Shown here: piece by piece, positions 5,950-6,270 of the stretch
Layout: each line of letters starts with the position of its first letter
Position numbering within the stretch: position 1 is the first letter of the stretch
From: Rhizobium sp. Q54
Lineage (GTDB): Bacteria > Pseudomonadota > Alphaproteobacteria > Rhizobiales > Beijerinckiaceae
Length of the DNA: 6,270 nucleotides
NCBI GenBank assembly: GCA_945901195.1
Contig: CAMDKB010000276.1
Location: 1-6,270, forward strand
Direction: 5' to 3'
Notes under the pieces: model-generated
Databases searched by the model: none
Told to the model about the DNA's origin: nothing
The model's input: the letters and a program-made list of their open reading frames with translations, nothing else
Translations under genes and position numbers: made by a program

Positions 5950-6227
5950 CGCGGTTTATGAACGTCTTGCCCCGGTGGTGGGATTTCTATCGTTGAAACC
6001 GTCAGTGTTTGGGCCGTACCTGTTTTCCGTGATCACAATTAATTGAAAAATTTCGCGGCTTTGTTGACGTATTCGTGCCCGACTATTCGCCTAATGTGCG
6101 GCTGCTTCGAGACTGCAGTTTCTAGAGCGCCTTGCAGCGAATTTGAATCGAAATCTGGGTTCAGGGATTCCCAAGACGCGGCAAATCAGATTCAGTCCTC
6201 CTGCTGGGGCGAGCATGGAGACTTGCG
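5950..6227. other. Region without a recognisable gene, containing the presumed left end of an IS element
   Basis: No reading frame here has a plausible start, ribosome site and family resemblance. Just after the last receptor stop, CGGTTT (5952-5957) and AAACCG (5996-6001), helped by AACG/CGTT inside, could form a weak long-loop hairpin, but no T-tract follows. A sharp AT-rich patch (AATTAATTGAAAAATTT) lies around 6037-6053. From about 6125 onward the DNA is probably insertion-sequence leader, since a transposase start lies at 6228. Confidence 0.5.
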
Positions 6228-6270
6228 ATGCCGCGTAGCTATTCGAACGATCTTCGGGTTCGGGTCATTG
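6123..6270 (+). mobile_element. IS630-family insertion sequence, left part only
   Basis: The element is inferred from the transposase N-terminus at 6228, which is about 100 bp inside. IS630-family elements insert at TA dinucleotides, often within CTAG. A CTAG occurs at 6122-6125, followed by GAGCGCCTTGCAGCGAATTT, which is a reasonable candidate for the left terminal inverted repeat. The true boundary cannot be fixed without the right end, which is outside the window. Confidence 0.45.
6228..6270 (+). CDS. IS630-family transposase, N-terminal 14 codons only
   Basis: ATG 6228 is preceded by GGAG (6217-6220) at 7-base spacing and encodes MPRSYSNDLRVRVI before the window ends. The pattern M-x-R-x-YS-x-DLR-x-RV is the standard opening of IS630-family transposases (usual form MARPYSMDLRERV), leading into the N-terminal helix-turn-helix. 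The catalytic DDE domain would lie beyond the window, so intactness cannot be judged. The call rests on 14 residues, but they match this opening closely. Confidence 0.7.
   Translation, partial: MPRSYSNDLRVRVI

Noticed and set aside
5952..6001. Possible terminator after the last receptor gene (CGGTTT / AAACCG)
   Set aside because: Short, interrupted stem with a 26-base or longer loop and no following T-tract.
6064..6096. Possible promoter with TTGACG at 6064-6069
   Set aside because: The candidate -10 hexamers TATTCG (14-bp spacer) and CTAATG (21-bp spacer) are badly spaced, and no obvious gene follows before the IS element.
1..6270. CRISPR array, tRNA or rRNA genes
   Set aside because: No regularly spaced repeats of CRISPR length and no cloverleaf or ribosomal RNA signature were seen on either strand.

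Overview
The window reads as chromosomal or accessory DNA of an alphaproteobacterium, most likely of the Hyphomicrobiales (Rhizobiales; Brucella/Ochrobactrum, Bradyrhizobium or relatives). This rests on the type of protein families present, moderately high G+C by eye, FNR/FixK-type boxes of the TTGAT-N4-CGCAA form, and the abundance of Bug-type solute-binding proteins. The placement is inference; no taxonomic marker gene is present. All supported genes lie on the + strand.

Layout. Positions 1-315 hold the C-terminal end of a solute-binding protein gene of the tripartite tricarboxylate transporter (TTT, 'Bug') type that begins outside the window. An FNR/FixK-like box (322-335) then precedes a DUF2189 polytopic membrane protein (386-1219). 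A 192-bp gap follows with a second, nearly identical FNR/FixK-like box (1280-1293), a cluster of GGAAC/GTTC half-sites resembling an IclR-family operator, and a 10-bp direct repeat. Next is a Rieske non-heme iron oxygenase alpha subunit of the phthalate-dioxygenase type (1412-2698), closed by a strong intrinsic terminator (2739-2767). A LacI-like palindrome and a sigma70-like promoter then introduce a run of three Bug genes (2891-3883, 3919-4905, 4966-5949). The first two are tandem paralogues. The third is divergent, carries a Tat-like signal, and is separated from the second by a perfect 12-bp stem-loop that lacks a U-tract. After about 280 bp without a recognisable gene, the window ends in the first 14 codons of an IS630-family transposase (6228-6270).

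How the genes may work together (inference): the Bug proteins would be periplasmic receptors for an organic acid, possibly aromatic, and the Rieske oxygenase would start its oxidation. No TctA/TctB membrane permease, oxygenase reductase or ring-cleavage gene is in the window, so receptors and oxygenase must use partners encoded elsewhere. The most notable things are the stacking of four TTT-type receptor genes within 6 kb, the layered regulatory signals between them, and the possibly oxygen-controlled DUF2189 gene between two FNR-like boxes. I see no clearly new system; the families are known and the arrangement is the interesting part.
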